A stretch of 64,000 nt of DNA. Source: Vibrio mytili (GTDB lineage: Bacteria; Pseudomonadota; Gammaproteobacteria; Enterobacterales; Vibrionaceae). This document shows positions 48,661-58,769 of the stretch, piece by piece. The notes under the pieces were generated by a model. It was not told where the DNA came from and did not search any database. It saw nothing but the letters and a program-made list of their open reading frames with translations. Each line of letters starts with the position of its first letter. The first letter of the stretch is position 1. Made by a program: the position numbers and the translations under genes. Location of the stretch: contig NZ_JXOK01000037.1 in assembly GCF_000830505.1 (NCBI RefSeq), forward strand, positions 154,316 to 218,315. The letters are read 5' to 3'.

Positions 48661-49502
48661 TATGGTCCCGGCTCGCGTACTTTGTTCATGGTTATTTTAT
48701 CGACGAAACTCCAGTTGACCCAATATATCGTACGCCCCGTTATTGCAAGTAGAGAGCAATATAACGAGCTGATTTTCGCAAATATATTCAGAGTCTAGAA
48801 AAGACACTTTTTAGTCTCAGCTCTATGATCAGGTTCGCGCCAGATTGTCTTCATAAACTTTAAAGCATAATTAGGTTGCTGTTTGGGGCAACAGGTCTTC
48901 AATCTGGTGGTCTAACCGTTTTGTCATCTTTAATTTTCATTGCAAATTCTGATTAAGTTCTTACCTCAACAGATTGATTTTTAGCCATAATTGACCAAGC
49001 AATTTGGGTTCTTTTCGCCCTTGTCGTAGACCTTGCTTACCATAGTAATGTCGTACGCCCTCCCATGTAGTTGAAAGTCGGTGTGCACACTCATCATTGA
49101 GACCCCCCTTTGACAATGGTGGATTGTCGCCAAGCATTATCAGACGTTTGGTAGAGTCGTTGGCTCGAGCCAGTTCATCCATATGTTACAAACCTGTCAT
49201 CTAGCTGACTTGATAGGTTTTTAGTCACACTTTAATCACAAGTGTGACTGAGGTTCGAAAGTGTTTAACATTAGGGGCAGCGTATCAAAAGTTGATGTAA
49301 TTTAGGTGGTTGCTAAGCTTAATTGATAATTTAGAAAGAGAGATAGGTTGCTGTATCTTTAACAAAGTTCTTCGCACTGGCCGCTTGTTTTTACATATAA
49401 TTAGACGAGTGGATTGCATGGGCTTTTGAAAGGGTAATGTCACTGATTTGATTCGGTGTGTTTTAACATAGAACGCGGTATTTCAGGGAAGTAAAACGGG
49501 TA
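48661..49502. other. Gap before the TctD-like regulator
   Basis: No gene clearly supported. A 73-codon minus-strand frame (48961-49182) lacks a ribosome site and recognisable family. A 27-nt interrupted palindrome lies at 49223-49249. Confidence 0.5.
49223..49249. promoter_or_regulatory. Interrupted palindrome upstream of the two-component genes
   Basis: AGTCACACTT/AAGTGTGACT with a 7-nt spacer (TAATCAC). Exact 10-bp arms. No T-run, so an operator is likelier than a terminator. Confidence 0.45.
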
Positions 49503-50168
49503 ATGCGAGTTTTAATTGTAGAAGATGATCGATTAATTAGTGAGTCACTAGAGCAGCGCTTTAACGATCTAGGTCATGGTGTGGACTGTGCTTATGATGG
49601 TGATGTGGCGTATTCACTCGTTTCTCATACTCAATACGATTTAATTATTTTAGACCTCAACCTTCCCAATCGAACAGGGGAAGAAATCACCAAAAAAATC
49701 CGACAAGTCTCAAATACACCTATATTAATTTTAACCGCTCGGAAAGAAGTCTACGACAGAATTAATTTGCTGGACTTAGGTGCGGATGATTTTTTAAGTA
49801 AGCCATTCGACTTGGGAGAGTTAGAAGCACGCTGTCGAAGTATTGTCCGCCGAAGCCAGGGTAATGATAATAACGTGGTAGAGCTGGGCAACTTGAGTTT
49901 TGATTCAGCGACGGCAACGGTAAAAGTGAAGGGCGAAAATATCACGCTCAAACAGCGAGAGTATCGTCTATTAGAGGTCTTTGTCAGCCACCCTAATCGT
50001 GTGATGAGTAAAGAGGAAATTATTGATCATTTGTATGGTTATGATAACCCCCCTAACCATAATGCTATTGAGACCTATGTAGGGCGACTGCGAAAAGCGT
50101 TGGGAGACAGCAATGTGGAGATTAAAACTCTACGCGGTTTAGGCTATGTATTATCCGTGCAATCATAA
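49503..50168 (+). CDS. tctD: Response regulator, OmpR/TctD type
   Basis: A 221-residue regulator with a receiver domain (phospho-acceptor Asp51 in LIILDLNLP; acidic pocket EDD at 7-9; switch Lys in LSKPFDLGE) and an OmpR-type winged helix (about 125-220). Stop overlaps the histidine kinase start (TAATG). Together with the kinase and binding protein it forms a sensing unit for the tripartite transporter downstream. Confidence 0.9.
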   Translation: MRVLIVEDDRLISESLEQRFNDLGHGVDCAYDGDVAYSLVSHTQYDLIILDLNLPNRTGEEITKKIRQVSNTPILILTARKEVYDRINLLDLGADDFLSKPFDLGELEARCRSIVRRSQGNDNNVVELGNLSFDSATATVKVKGENITLKQREYRLLEVFVSHPNRVMSKEEIIDHLYGYDNPPNHNAIETYVGRLRKALGDSNVEIKTLRGLGYVLSVQS

Positions 50169-51586
50169 TGTTCTCTATTTCAACGCGCTCACTCCGATTC
50201 CAGCTGCTCGCCTATTCGACCAGTACCTTACTTTTTATTGGCCTTATCTCTATGTTAGGTGTGAAGCGATATGCCTATGAAACCGCGCAACACACCTTTG
50301 ACCGTCCACTGGCAAATGCCGCATTACAAATTCTGGAAGAAGTCCGATTGGAAGCCGGTGAGTTAAGTGTTGATTTGCCGTTTTCTGCATTTAGTGGGCT
50401 TGCGGACTCACCGCGGGACAAAGTGTACTATTTAGTGGCGACCAAACAAAAAGAGTTCGTAACCGGATATAGCGCGTTATTATCAGAAAAGGTGGTCGTT
50501 TCGCAAATCGATGCCAACCCAATTCAGTTGGAAGTTGTCCCTCATTATTTTGACTTGAAGTTTAAAAAGCAGCATGTGCGCTTTGCATTGGTGGGTCGAG
50601 TGATTAATACCCGTAAGGGGCCGCATCATGTGTATGTGTTAGTTGGGCAAACGACAGAAGCCCGAACGGATTGGGAGCAGCAACTCTCTAGCGTCGCATC
50701 CAAACTTATCTTGGGCGTTGTACTTTGTACGATGATCGTCATTGTCATCTTGATTGCTCAAGTACTCAAACCACTTAAAGTGATTAATAGAAAAATATCA
50801 CAGCGTTCAAATGTGGATCTAACCCCGATAGATTTACAGGGACCGGAAGAAGTTATGCATTTGGTGAGAACGATAAATAGCTTTATGTTTCAACTAGATG
50901 AAACGCTATCAAACTTAAAAAATTTTACAAGCGAGGCCGCGCATCAATTAAAGACTCCCCTCGCGGGTATGAGAGCTCAAGTTGAGCTGATGTTAAGTCG
51001 AGAGACCTCAACGCAGTCAATCCAGTCACTGATTCGTATCTTAGAGGCGTGTGGCGTTTTAGAAAGAACGATAGAACAGCTCTTGAACCATGCGACGATA
51101 AAACACCGTTTTCGCAGTATGGAACCACAAAGCGTGAATATAAATCATCTCGTGCAATCTGTTTGTCGAGACCTTGCCATTAATGCGCTCAAACGAAATA
51201 TCGAGCTTAGCTTCCAACAGAGTTTCCTATTTAAAATAACGGGTGATGAGTTTTCGGTGAGGCAGATGTTGCTCAACTTAATCGAAAACGCGATTAAATA
51301 TTCTCCTGATTCGAGTGTGGTGGAAGTTGAAATTGCTCAACGTGGCACCAAAGCCATTATTTTGATCCGAGATTATGGTGTCGGCATTCAAGACGCGGAC
51401 AAACCACATGTCTTCGAGCGGTTCTATCGGATCTCGGAAAATAGCCAATCTGGTACAGGATTAGGAATGAGTATTGCGGCCGATGTTGCAGAGAAATCCC
51501 ATGCTCAATTGTTCTTACTTGATACGGTTCCACATGGCTTAACGGTCGAAATTCAATTCCCATATCGTAGATGGGAGGAGATTTAA
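50168..51586 (+). CDS. tctE: Sensor histidine kinase, TctE type
   Basis: A 472-residue kinase. N-terminal transmembrane helix (about 13-33), a periplasmic 2CSK-N domain (35-175), second transmembrane helix (about 180-200), HAMP, the H-box SEAAHQLKTPLAGMRAQ with His259, and the HATPase domain with NLIENAIKYSP (N box), DYGVGIQDADKPHVFERFYR (D/F box) and GTGLGMSIAADV (G box). Matches TctE-type tricarboxylate sensors. The binding-protein gene starts 3 nt after its stop. Confidence 0.92.
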   Translation: MFSISTRSLRFQLLAYSTSTLLFIGLISMLGVKRYAYETAQHTFDRPLANAALQILEEVRLEAGELSVDLPFSAFSGLADSPRDKVYYLVATKQKEFVTGYSALLSEKVVVSQIDANPIQLEVVPHYFDLKFKKQHVRFALVGRVINTRKGPHHVYVLVGQTTEARTDWEQQLSSVASKLILGVVLCTMIVIVILIAQVLKPLKVINRKISQRSNVDLTPIDLQGPEEVMHLVRTINSFMFQLDETLSNLKNFTSEAAHQLKTPLAGMRAQVELMLSRETSTQSIQSLIRILEACGVLERTIEQLLNHATIKHRFRSMEPQSVNINHLVQSVCRDLAINALKRNIELSFQQSFLFKITGDEFSVRQMLLNLIENAIKYSPDSSVVEVEIAQRGTKAIILIRDYGVGIQDADKPHVFERFYRISENSQSGTGLGMSIAADVAEKSHAQLFLLDTVPHGLTVEIQFPYRRWEEI

Positions 51587-51588
51587 TT

Positions 51589-52647
51589 ATGTTGCAACGC
51601 TTTATCTTTATTACGACATTATGTGGGATGTGTTTGTCGAGTGCTTTGGCCAGTGAAACTCAACCTCGACTCGTTAGAGTATTTGGGGCGGCTTATCTGT
51701 CTGAGATGAAACCACTTCTCGATGACTTTTCTGATCGTAATCCGGATATTGATATCCAATATAAATGGATGAGCAGCGAAGACCTTGATCGTTATATTCG
51801 TGATCAACAAAAACCACAACCGGATGTGACCATAAGCTCGGTGATGCATCTGCAACTGCGGTTGGTCAACGATGGCTATGCGCTTGAACATAAACGTATT
51901 CATAAGCGTAGTTCGAACGTACATGAGTTACTGCCCGATTGGAGCCAGTGGCGCGATGAACTGTTTGGTTTTAGTTTTGAGCCTGCGGTCGTTGTGTTTA
52001 ACAAGTCGTTTTTAGAGGGGAAACAAATCCCTACGAATCGCATTGAACTTATGTCGTTTATTCGTCGCTATAGTGATGAGTTTATGGGCAAGATTGGGGT
52101 TTATGATATTCGTAAAGTAGGCATCGGATATTTGCTTTGGTCGTTTGAGCGGCAGCAAGCTCGCAATTATGGGCAATTTCTCGAGCTATTTAATCTTCAC
52201 TACGCTCGTACTTTTGACAGTTCACGAGATATGCTGGATGCCTTAAGTTCCGGTGAAATTGTGATGGCTTATAACATTCTGGGGTCATATGCACAGAGTT
52301 GGCAACAGCTCAACGATGATGTATCGATCACATCGATGAGTGACTACACCCCAGTGATCATTCGAACTGCGTTTATTAATCGAACAACCAAAAATGTCCA
52401 AGGCGCTCAGAAATTTATTGATTATATACTTTCTTCTTCCGGACAGTGGGTGATGTCTGAGCAGACGAATATGCCGCCGATACGCACTGATATTAATAGT
52501 GTTAACTCCGCCTCGTATATGCGCCAGCAGTATGCTGAACAGCTGAAACCTTTACCTCTTGACGTACGTTTGCTTGTCTTTGCCGACGAAAGTAAACGGC
52601 AGATTGTGATTACGGAATGGGAAAATGCGTTAAAAGATTATGACTGA
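51589..52647 (+). CDS. Periplasmic binding protein in the TctDE operon
   Basis: A 352-residue exported protein (signal peptide about 1-21, cleavage after ALA), of the iron/polyamine-type solute-binding family: RLVRVFGAAYLSEMKPLLDDFSDRNPDIDIQYKWMSSEDL at the N-terminus, GFSFEPAVVVFNKSF, and GVYDIRKVGIGYLLWSFE. The frame extends six codons upstream; ATG 51589 with GGAGG at 10 nt is preferred. No ABC permease or ATPase lies nearby, so it probably serves as a sensory subunit for the kinase, similar in concept to PgtC next to PgtB. Confidence 0.82.
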   Translation: MLQRFIFITTLCGMCLSSALASETQPRLVRVFGAAYLSEMKPLLDDFSDRNPDIDIQYKWMSSEDLDRYIRDQQKPQPDVTISSVMHLQLRLVNDGYALEHKRIHKRSSNVHELLPDWSQWRDELFGFSFEPAVVVFNKSFLEGKQIPTNRIELMSFIRRYSDEFMGKIGVYDIRKVGIGYLLWSFERQQARNYGQFLELFNLHYARTFDSSRDMLDALSSGEIVMAYNILGSYAQSWQQLNDDVSITSMSDYTPVIIRTAFINRTTKNVQGAQKFIDYILSSSGQWVMSEQTNMPPIRTDINSVNSASYMRQQYAEQLKPLPLDVRLLVFADESKRQIVITEWENALKDYD

Positions 52648-52762
52648 CATGACATTACCTGCTCTTATGGTGTCGTGAGTCAGCGATTTGACAGGTTCAT
52701 TTTGTAGCTTGATACCACCACTTTTTGGACTTGAAAGTGGCAATAATGGTAAGGAGCACAAA

Positions 52763-53827
52763 ATGACACAATCCCAGTTTATCCCTTGCATGCTTATCCG
52801 TGGTGGCACGTCCAAGGGCGCTTATTTTCTCGCCAGCGATCTTCCTCAATCTCCAGAACTAAGAGATCAACTACTGATTCAGATAATGGGGTCGGGAGAT
52901 GTTCAACAAATTAACGGTATTGGTGGCGGTACCACTTTGACGAGTAAGGTGGGAATTGTTTCTCGCTCTGATTCAGAAGATGCTGAGTTGGATTACCTTT
53001 TTGCACAAGTTGGCGTTGAAGAAAAATTAGTCGATACCAAACCCTCTTGTGGCAATATTTTATCAGGTGTTATCGCTTTTGCCTCTGAAAAAGGCCTAAT
53101 CGAACTTGCTGATGGCACGACGACCGTGCGGGTTAAGAACGTCAATACCAATACAATTATTGATGTAACAGCAGAAACGCCTAACAAATCCCTGAAGTTT
53201 GACGGTAGCACTACTATCGATGGGGTTCAGGGAACGGGTTCTCCAATTCTTCTCAACTTTCTTGATGTTGGTGGCGCAAAAACAGGCAAATTATTCCCTA
53301 CAGGTTCAGTTCGAGAGACGATTAATAATATCGACGTCACTTGTATTGATGCTGCTGTTCCCATGGTCCACATTCCAGCTCAAGCTCTTGGGCTGATAGG
53401 TAATGAAACGAAGTTCGTTATCGATAGTAATCAGGTATTGCTCGATAAGATAGAGGCTATTCGTATTATCGCGGGTGAAAAGATGGGATTAGGTGATGTG
53501 CGCGCAAGTGTGATTCCTAAGGTGTCCATTGTTTCTCCTCCCCATCATGGCGGCACCATCACATCTCGCTATCTCGTACCGCATAATTGCCATGCCAGTC
53601 ACGCGGTCACGGGGGCTATTTGTGTGGGAGCCGCGAGTTTAATCGAAGGAACGGTTACTCATCAGCAAGCCAGCGGTTCTTCTGAAACGGTAATGATTGA
53701 ACATCCCAGCGGAAAAATAGATGTCAAATTGGTTTTGCTTGAAGGTGAACATGAACCTGTTATCGCCCAAGCGGCGCTCATAAGAACCGCAAGGCCATTA
53801 TTTAAAGGGGATGTCTACGTCGCTTAG
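52763..53827 (+). CDS. PrpF-family isomerase (4-oxalomesaconate tautomerase / aconitate isomerase-like)
   Basis: A 354-residue cofactor-free isomerase of the PrpF/GalD family, which has two diaminopimelate-epimerase-like halves. MLIRGGTSKGAYF opens the first half, SCGNILSGVIAFA holds the active-site Cys with the conserved CGN, and PHNCHASHAVTGAICVGAA the second. Family members isomerise 2-methyl-trans-aconitate (PrpF) or 4-oxalomesaconate (GalD). ATG 52763 has TAAGGAG at 6 nt. Context suggests an unsaturated tricarboxylate imported by the transporter downstream. Confidence 0.87.
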   Translation: MTQSQFIPCMLIRGGTSKGAYFLASDLPQSPELRDQLLIQIMGSGDVQQINGIGGGTTLTSKVGIVSRSDSEDAELDYLFAQVGVEEKLVDTKPSCGNILSGVIAFASEKGLIELADGTTTVRVKNVNTNTIIDVTAETPNKSLKFDGSTTIDGVQGTGSPILLNFLDVGGAKTGKLFPTGSVRETINNIDVTCIDAAVPMVHIPAQALGLIGNETKFVIDSNQVLLDKIEAIRIIAGEKMGLGDVRASVIPKVSIVSPPHHGGTITSRYLVPHNCHASHAVTGAICVGAASLIEGTVTHQQASGSSETVMIEHPSGKIDVKLVLLEGEHEPVIAQAALIRTARPLFKGDVYVA

Positions 53828-54003
53828 CAATAACTTATCGCCCTCTGTTTTGAACTTAAGCCAAATTTGAGAAATATGTATCACTTTTGTTAAAAGACCG
53901 TGTTGGTGTCAGTCTGGTGACAGCTTGAGTATTTACGGTGGGCATATCGCAATGAAGCGATTCAAAGTAATCAACACTGCCATAAAGGACTTGAGGAGGC
54001 GCT

Positions 54004-55119
54004 ATGCTGCTTAACAACTACTTCAATAAAACGATGTTACGCATCAGCGGACAGCTAGCATCCGCTGCGTTAATGACATTTTCTTTTACGTCACCAGTGA
54101 ATGCAGACTCGGTGAGTTTTGAAGGTGAACGTATTCAAATGACAGTACCTTACAAAGAAGGTGGAGGTACGGATACTTGGGCTCGATTTTTTGGCCCTTA
54201 TTTCACTCAATATCTTCCTGGTGAGCCAGTCGTTGTAATTAAGAATGTACCGGGTGGTGGCTCAACCAAGGGCGCAAACCAATTTGCACGACGTGCAAAA
54301 GATAATGGTTTGGATGTATTGGCAAGCTCAGCATCGACACAGTACACCTATCTGCTAAATGACCGTCGCGTAAAGTATGACTATAACGACTGGAAAGCGG
54401 TACTCGCTACACCGACTGGAGGGGTGGTATACATCAGCCCGGATGAAGGCATAAAAAATGCGGAGCAGTTTGTTGAAAATTTGGACAAGCTGAAATTTAA
54501 ATATGCGAGCCAAGGTGCCACTACCATTGATCTTGTCCCTCTGTTGGCACTTGATTTACTCGGCGCCGATGTACAAGCCGTATTTGGTATGAAGGGACGC
54601 GGCGCTGGACGTTTAGCATTTGAACGAGGTGAAGTAAATTTAGATTCACAAACGAGTTCTGCTTACTTGAAGAAAGTCGTGCCACTGGTTGAAGAGGGCA
54701 AGGCGATTCCACTGTTTAGCTTTGGTGTTATTGATGCGCAAGGCAAGCTTCAACGAGATCCAAATTTCCCCGATATTCCTCATTTTGGAGAAGTATATCA
54801 GCTAGCCAAAGGGGACATAGATAGCTCGAAAGGATTTCAAGTTTGGCGATCGTTTTTTATCGCAGGATTTGTCGCGCAGAAAGTTTTCTTTTTACCTAAC
54901 TCGACTCCGCAAGGTATCCAGCAAGCTTGGAGTGAATCAATGGCTAAGCTGGTGGAAAACCCTGAATTTCAACAACGAGCTGAAGATATGTTAGGGAATT
55001 ATAAGCAGCTTACGGGTTTGGAGGCTGAACAAGCGGTTGATTCCATTCTCTCTTTAGATGAAGAGAGCAAAGAGTGGGTAGCCAACTGGCTGAAACAAAA
55101 ATACAACACCAGACTTTAA
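54004..55119 (+). CDS. tctC: Tripartite tricarboxylate transporter binding protein (TctC)
   Basis: A 371-residue periplasmic receptor (signal peptide about 1-35). Bug/TctC features: IQMTVPYKEGGGTDTWARFF, VVVIKNVPGGGSTKGANQFARRAKDNG (carboxylate-binding loops). A GGAGG lies 4 nt before the ATG. The TctA gene follows 144 bp downstream. Probably binds a tri- or dicarboxylate, matching PrpF. Confidence 0.9.
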   Translation: MLLNNYFNKTMLRISGQLASAALMTFSFTSPVNADSVSFEGERIQMTVPYKEGGGTDTWARFFGPYFTQYLPGEPVVVIKNVPGGGSTKGANQFARRAKDNGLDVLASSASTQYTYLLNDRRVKYDYNDWKAVLATPTGGVVYISPDEGIKNAEQFVENLDKLKFKYASQGATTIDLVPLLALDLLGADVQAVFGMKGRGAGRLAFERGEVNLDSQTSSAYLKKVVPLVEEGKAIPLFSFGVIDAQGKLQRDPNFPDIPHFGEVYQLAKGDIDSSKGFQVWRSFFIAGFVAQKVFFLPNSTPQGIQQAWSESMAKLVENPEFQQRAEDMLGNYKQLTGLEAEQAVDSILSLDEESKEWVANWLKQKYNTRL

Positions 55120-55263
55120 TATTTTCAGAATTCCACCCCTTAACAAGACATAAACTAGCGGAAAACAGTGTGACGCGCTGTTTTCCTTTCTAAGCACCCC
55201 CGGTCACATCAATTGCAAGTATGTACCGTCTATCGTGCACTGTGAACTCACAAGGATTCTATT

Positions 55264-57235
55264 ATGTTTAGTGAATTACTTGCCGCTTTGCAGACAATTT
55301 TAACTTTGCACCATCTAAGCTATATGCTCGGTGGCGTGTTATTAGGTCTTGCAATCGGTATCTTCCTGGGTTGGGAGGTATTGCCGGCTTATCATTGTTA
55401 CTACCATTTTTATACGGCATGGACCCTGTTTCGGCACTTGCGATGCTAATAGGTTTAGTCGCGGTTATTCCTACTTCAGATACGTTTACCTCCGTATTAA
55501 TGGGAATTCCAGGCTCGAGTGGCTCGCAAGCGACGGTTCTGGATGGTTTTCCAATGGCCAAAAATGGGCATGCGGCTCGCGCTCTGTCAGCGGCTTTTGC
55601 TTCCTCGCTATTCGGAGGGTTATTTGGTGCCGTGGTTCTGACGGGCTTTGTCCTGATTGCTCGTCCGGTCATTCTTGCTTTTGGGTCAGGTGAACTCTTC
55701 ATGCTCACCTTACTTGGTTTAACCATGGTGGGGTCACTTGCCGGAAAAAGCTTAGTTAAAGGATTATCTGCTTGTGGATTAGGTGTGTTGTTAGGCAGTG
55801 TCGGTAGTGCCCAGCGACTGGTGAGTATCGAATGACATTTGATAACTTCTACCTGATGGACGGGATCCCTTTGGTGGTCGTGGGGTTGGGGATTTTCGCC
55901 TTACCAGAGATTATCGATCTATTACGCCAGAACAAGCCGATTGCGAATGCGAGCAAGTTAGGCTCTGGCTGGCTCATGGGTGTTAAGGACTTCCTTGCCA
56001 ACAAGTGGCTTGCCGTACGATGCAGTGTGATTGGCTGTATTATCGGCGCTCTGCCTGGTTTAGGTGGGAGTGTCGTGGATTGGATTGCCTATGGCCACGC
56101 GGTTCAAACGACTAAAGATAAACCAAATTTCGGCCATGGTGATGTCAGAGGTGTTATCGCGCCAGAGTCATCCAATAATGCAAAAGAGGGAGGAGGCTTA
56201 GTCCCAACATTGCTGTTTGGTATCCCGGGCTCGGGTGGTATGGCAGTATTTCTTGGTGGGATGGTTTTGGTTGGTTTAGAACCAGGCCCTGCTATGGTGA
56301 GTACCGATCTCGATGTTACCTATACGATTATCTGGTCACTTGCACTTGCTAACGTGTTTGGTGCAGCAGCCTGTATGCTTATTTCTCCTTGGGTAGCGAA
56401 GTTAACCACGGTACGTTATGCCTTATTAGCCCCTTTTATGGTCATGGTTATCTGCTTTGCTGCATTCCAGGCTACGAGAGATTTGGCCGATCTCGTCACT
56501 TTGCTTGCAGTTGGTGTACTTGGGGTGTTAATGAAACGGTTTGATTGGCCAAGACCTGCATTCTTAATTGGTTTTGTCCTTTCTGCTGGGATGGAAACCT
56601 ACTTATATCAAGCCATACAGTTTGATGGTATTGAGTTTTTACTTCGCCCAGGTGTGATGATCATCGGTACGATTACGCTGCTTTCACTGATATTTATGAT
56701 TCGTCAAAATATGAAAAAAAGCAACGAAGTGACAACCACAGCAAAAGTGCCAACTCGTCGACCTCAAGTGATTTTTGCGGTATTGGTTAACCTCGCTTTT
56801 GCTTACGGTATTTATGACGGTTATCAACAAAGTTTCTTAGGTGGGATATTCCCAATTGTCGTTGCAAGTGGCATGTGGCTGTTGTCTGCAATAGTTGTTG
56901 TGCAGCTTTTAACGCGTCCAGAAGGTTCCCCTGTCTACTTTGACAATGAGTATGAACAAGGATATGCCCACGATAGCAATACGGCTTCCATCATGCATTA
57001 TGTTTACTGGATTGCTGGGCTCGTAATAGGCAGTTACTTAGTTGGTTATGTTATCTCTATTGCGATTTTTTTCTGTGCATTCTTAATGAACAAGGCCGGA
57101 ATGAGCTTGTGGCGATCACTTGCAACGACGGCTGCAGCTTCAGGCTTCTTGCTTGGCCTAACCCACATCATGTTGCTTGATTTGCCTATTGGTCTGTTAC
57201 AAGAAACTGTTTCTTTACCTTGGCCGCTGGGCTAA
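55264..57235 (+). pseudogene. tctA: TctA-TctB fused transporter subunit, two frameshifts (55365, 55810)
   Basis: Three frames joined by two one-base additions: after GIF (CTTCCCTGGGTTGG gives GIFPGLGGIAGLS) and after VGSA (GCCCCAGCGACT gives SAPATGEYRMTFDNFYL). The corrected product has 657 residues: a TctA permease of about ten transmembrane segments with PGLGG near residue 36, PTSDTFTSVLMGIPGSSGSQATVLDG and the mirrored LPGLGGSVVDWIAYGHAVQT / FGIPGSGGMAVFLGGMVL motif, then a TctB/DUF1468-like C-terminus (about 500-657, four more segments). Both deletions are in C-runs. TctA and TctB are more often separate genes. Confidence 0.87.
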
Positions 57236-57248
57236 AAAGGAGAGCGTT

Positions 57249-58100
57249 ATGCCAATAAAAACCATCATTATGCCATTTGCTTCTCAGGAAGACGGTAAGC
57301 ACAGACTGGAAGGGGCATTAAACGTGGCCCAATTCTTTAGCGCTCACCTTGATGTGTTGCACGCACAAGTGGGGGCCGAGAAGCTAATGCCGAGTGAAAA
57401 ACGCCTGATTTCCAGAAAGTTTTACGATCAGATAGACAAAATTGTTCGCGATTACGTGAATGATGATATGTCACAAGCCAAGCAAAGCTTTGAGCATCTA
57501 TGCCAAAAGTTTGGGATCGATGAACATCAGTCCGATTCCCAGCAAACGAGTGCCAAGTGGCATGACATCTTTGGTTATCGTGGAGAAATTGTCGCAGAAA
57601 GAGGCAAGGTTTCAGATCTAATCATCATCCCTCAATCTCTTAATGGACAAACAAGTGTCAGTTTTGAAGCTGCAGTGAGTCACGGGGGAAAGCCCATATT
57701 GATCATGCCAAGGCAGCAAACTCATTTTTCACCCGAGACGGTCATGATTGCATGGAACGGTGATAAACCTGCTGCAAATGCAGTCAATAGTGCTCTCCCT
57801 TTGCTTAGAGAGGCTAAGCAAGTTGTGGTGGCCACGAGTGAGAAGTACTTACACAATAAGCCAACACAAGAGGATCTTGCTCGCTATCTAGCGCGGCATA
57901 ATATAGATGTTGAGTGTATTACGTTTACTCATAAAAGCAGAAATACAGGATCCCAGTTACTAGAAGTTGCTTCTGAGATTAATGCTGATGTTCTAGTGTC
58001 GGGGGCTTTTGCTCACCAAAAGCTTCATCAGAAAGTTTTTGGTGGTGTTACTCAAAAGTTACTCACACGCGCTAAAATTCCGCTTTGGATGATGAGTTAA
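57249..58100 (+). CDS. Universal stress protein domain protein
   Basis: A 283-residue protein with UspA-type halves. The N-terminal part (KTIIMPFASQEDGKHRLEGALNVAQFFSAHLDVLHAQ) and the C-terminal half (VMIAWNGDKPAANAVNSALPLLREAKQVVV, then VLVSGAFAHQKLHQKVFGGVTQKLL) fit tandem Usp folds; the ATP-binding G-x2-G-x9-GS pattern is only partly visible. The frame extends upstream into the transporter gene; ATG 57249 with AAGGAG at 8 nt is chosen, 14 bp past the TctA stop. Likely last gene of the tct operon. Confidence 0.85.
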   Translation: MPIKTIIMPFASQEDGKHRLEGALNVAQFFSAHLDVLHAQVGAEKLMPSEKRLISRKFYDQIDKIVRDYVNDDMSQAKQSFEHLCQKFGIDEHQSDSQQTSAKWHDIFGYRGEIVAERGKVSDLIIIPQSLNGQTSVSFEAAVSHGGKPILIMPRQQTHFSPETVMIAWNGDKPAANAVNSALPLLREAKQVVVATSEKYLHNKPTQEDLARYLARHNIDVECITFTHKSRNTGSQLLEVASEINADVLVSGAFAHQKLHQKVFGGVTQKLLTRAKIPLWMMS

Positions 58101-58238
58101 TTTTTATTTTGTCAGTTAGATGACAGGTTGATCTGTTAATTTATAAACATGGCTGGTTAGCAATTTATCCGTCCGCCCAAGAAAATCTGCAAGGTTCAAA
58201 ATCTCCTTCCTTGCGTCGCTAACCAGCCTCACTTTTTT

Positions 58239-58275
58239 AAGCTGCTTAATGTAACGTTAAGCAGCTTTTATCATT
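58239..58275 (+). terminator. Terminator of the tct-usp operon
   Basis: AAGCTGCTTAA/TTAAGCAGCTT with a 7-nt loop then TTATCATTTT. Confidence 0.75.
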
Positions 58276-58552
58276 TTGGAACAACAGTAGTGAACTGTAA
58301 TGATTACGTCGCCTCCAATCAACATACCTCCACTTGATTACGGACCCTATATTATCTGAGCCATGTTATCTAAGTTGTTCTCTTATCTACCCAATGAAAC
58401 TGTTTTTAGAAGACTATACGACCTACAACTCCTCTAATTCGGAGGTTGAAAAATAGCTCTCCCTACTCAGTTGATACGACGCCCACGCAGGACTCTTTCT
58501 CTGGAGATCGTTGTAATTCTCAGGTCAAAGATTCATTAGTGATGCTTTCAAA

Positions 58553-58588
58553 CAAAAAGCCCCAGAACCAAAAGTCGGAACTGGGGGC
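58553..58588 (-). terminator. Terminator of the bd oxidase operon
   Basis: GCCCCAG/CTGGGGGC stem with a 15-nt loop; the minus strand then has TTTTTGTTTG. Confidence 0.75.
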
Positions 58589-58620
58589 AGATAAACGCAT
58601 CTTACTCAACACAAACCATT

Positions 58621-58752
58621 TTAAGATTTAAGCCCGGCAGCGGTCATCAGTAGTCGAAAACCCATAGATACGATACCAAGTGCGACAACACTTGCAGCCC
58701 AGATACCGATCATCCAGGCCCATTGTTCGATTCCTTGTTTCATTTTCATCAT
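58621..58752 (-). CDS. DUF2474/CydX-like small subunit of bd oxidase, 43 residues
   Basis: The minus strand encodes 43 residues, MMKMKQGIEQWAWMIGIWAA and so on, ending TAAGLKS. A single transmembrane helix (about 10-35) with WMIGIWAASVVALG matches DUF2474, a small protein paired with CIO-type bd oxidases and analogous to CydX. Start ATG 58752 has TGAGAG upstream, 17 bp after the cioB stop. CydX is needed for stable, active bd oxidase in E. coli. Too short for most ORF thresholds. Confidence 0.85.
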   Translation of the reverse strand: MMKMKQGIEQWAWMIGIWAASVVALGIVSMGFRLLMTAAGLKS

Positions 58753-58769
58753 TCGCTCTCACAATTGGA

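Larger units (their letters stand above)
58101..58620. other. Gap between the tct and bd oxidase operons
   Basis: No gene supported. It holds the two terminators listed, one for each flanking operon. Confidence 0.6.

Noticed and set aside
48961..49182. 73-residue minus-strand open frame
   Set aside because: No ribosome site or recognisable motif; could be a remnant, but nothing supports a gene.
58446..58631. 61-residue plus-strand open frame
   Set aside because: Runs through the oxidase terminator and into the DUF2474 gene on the other strand.
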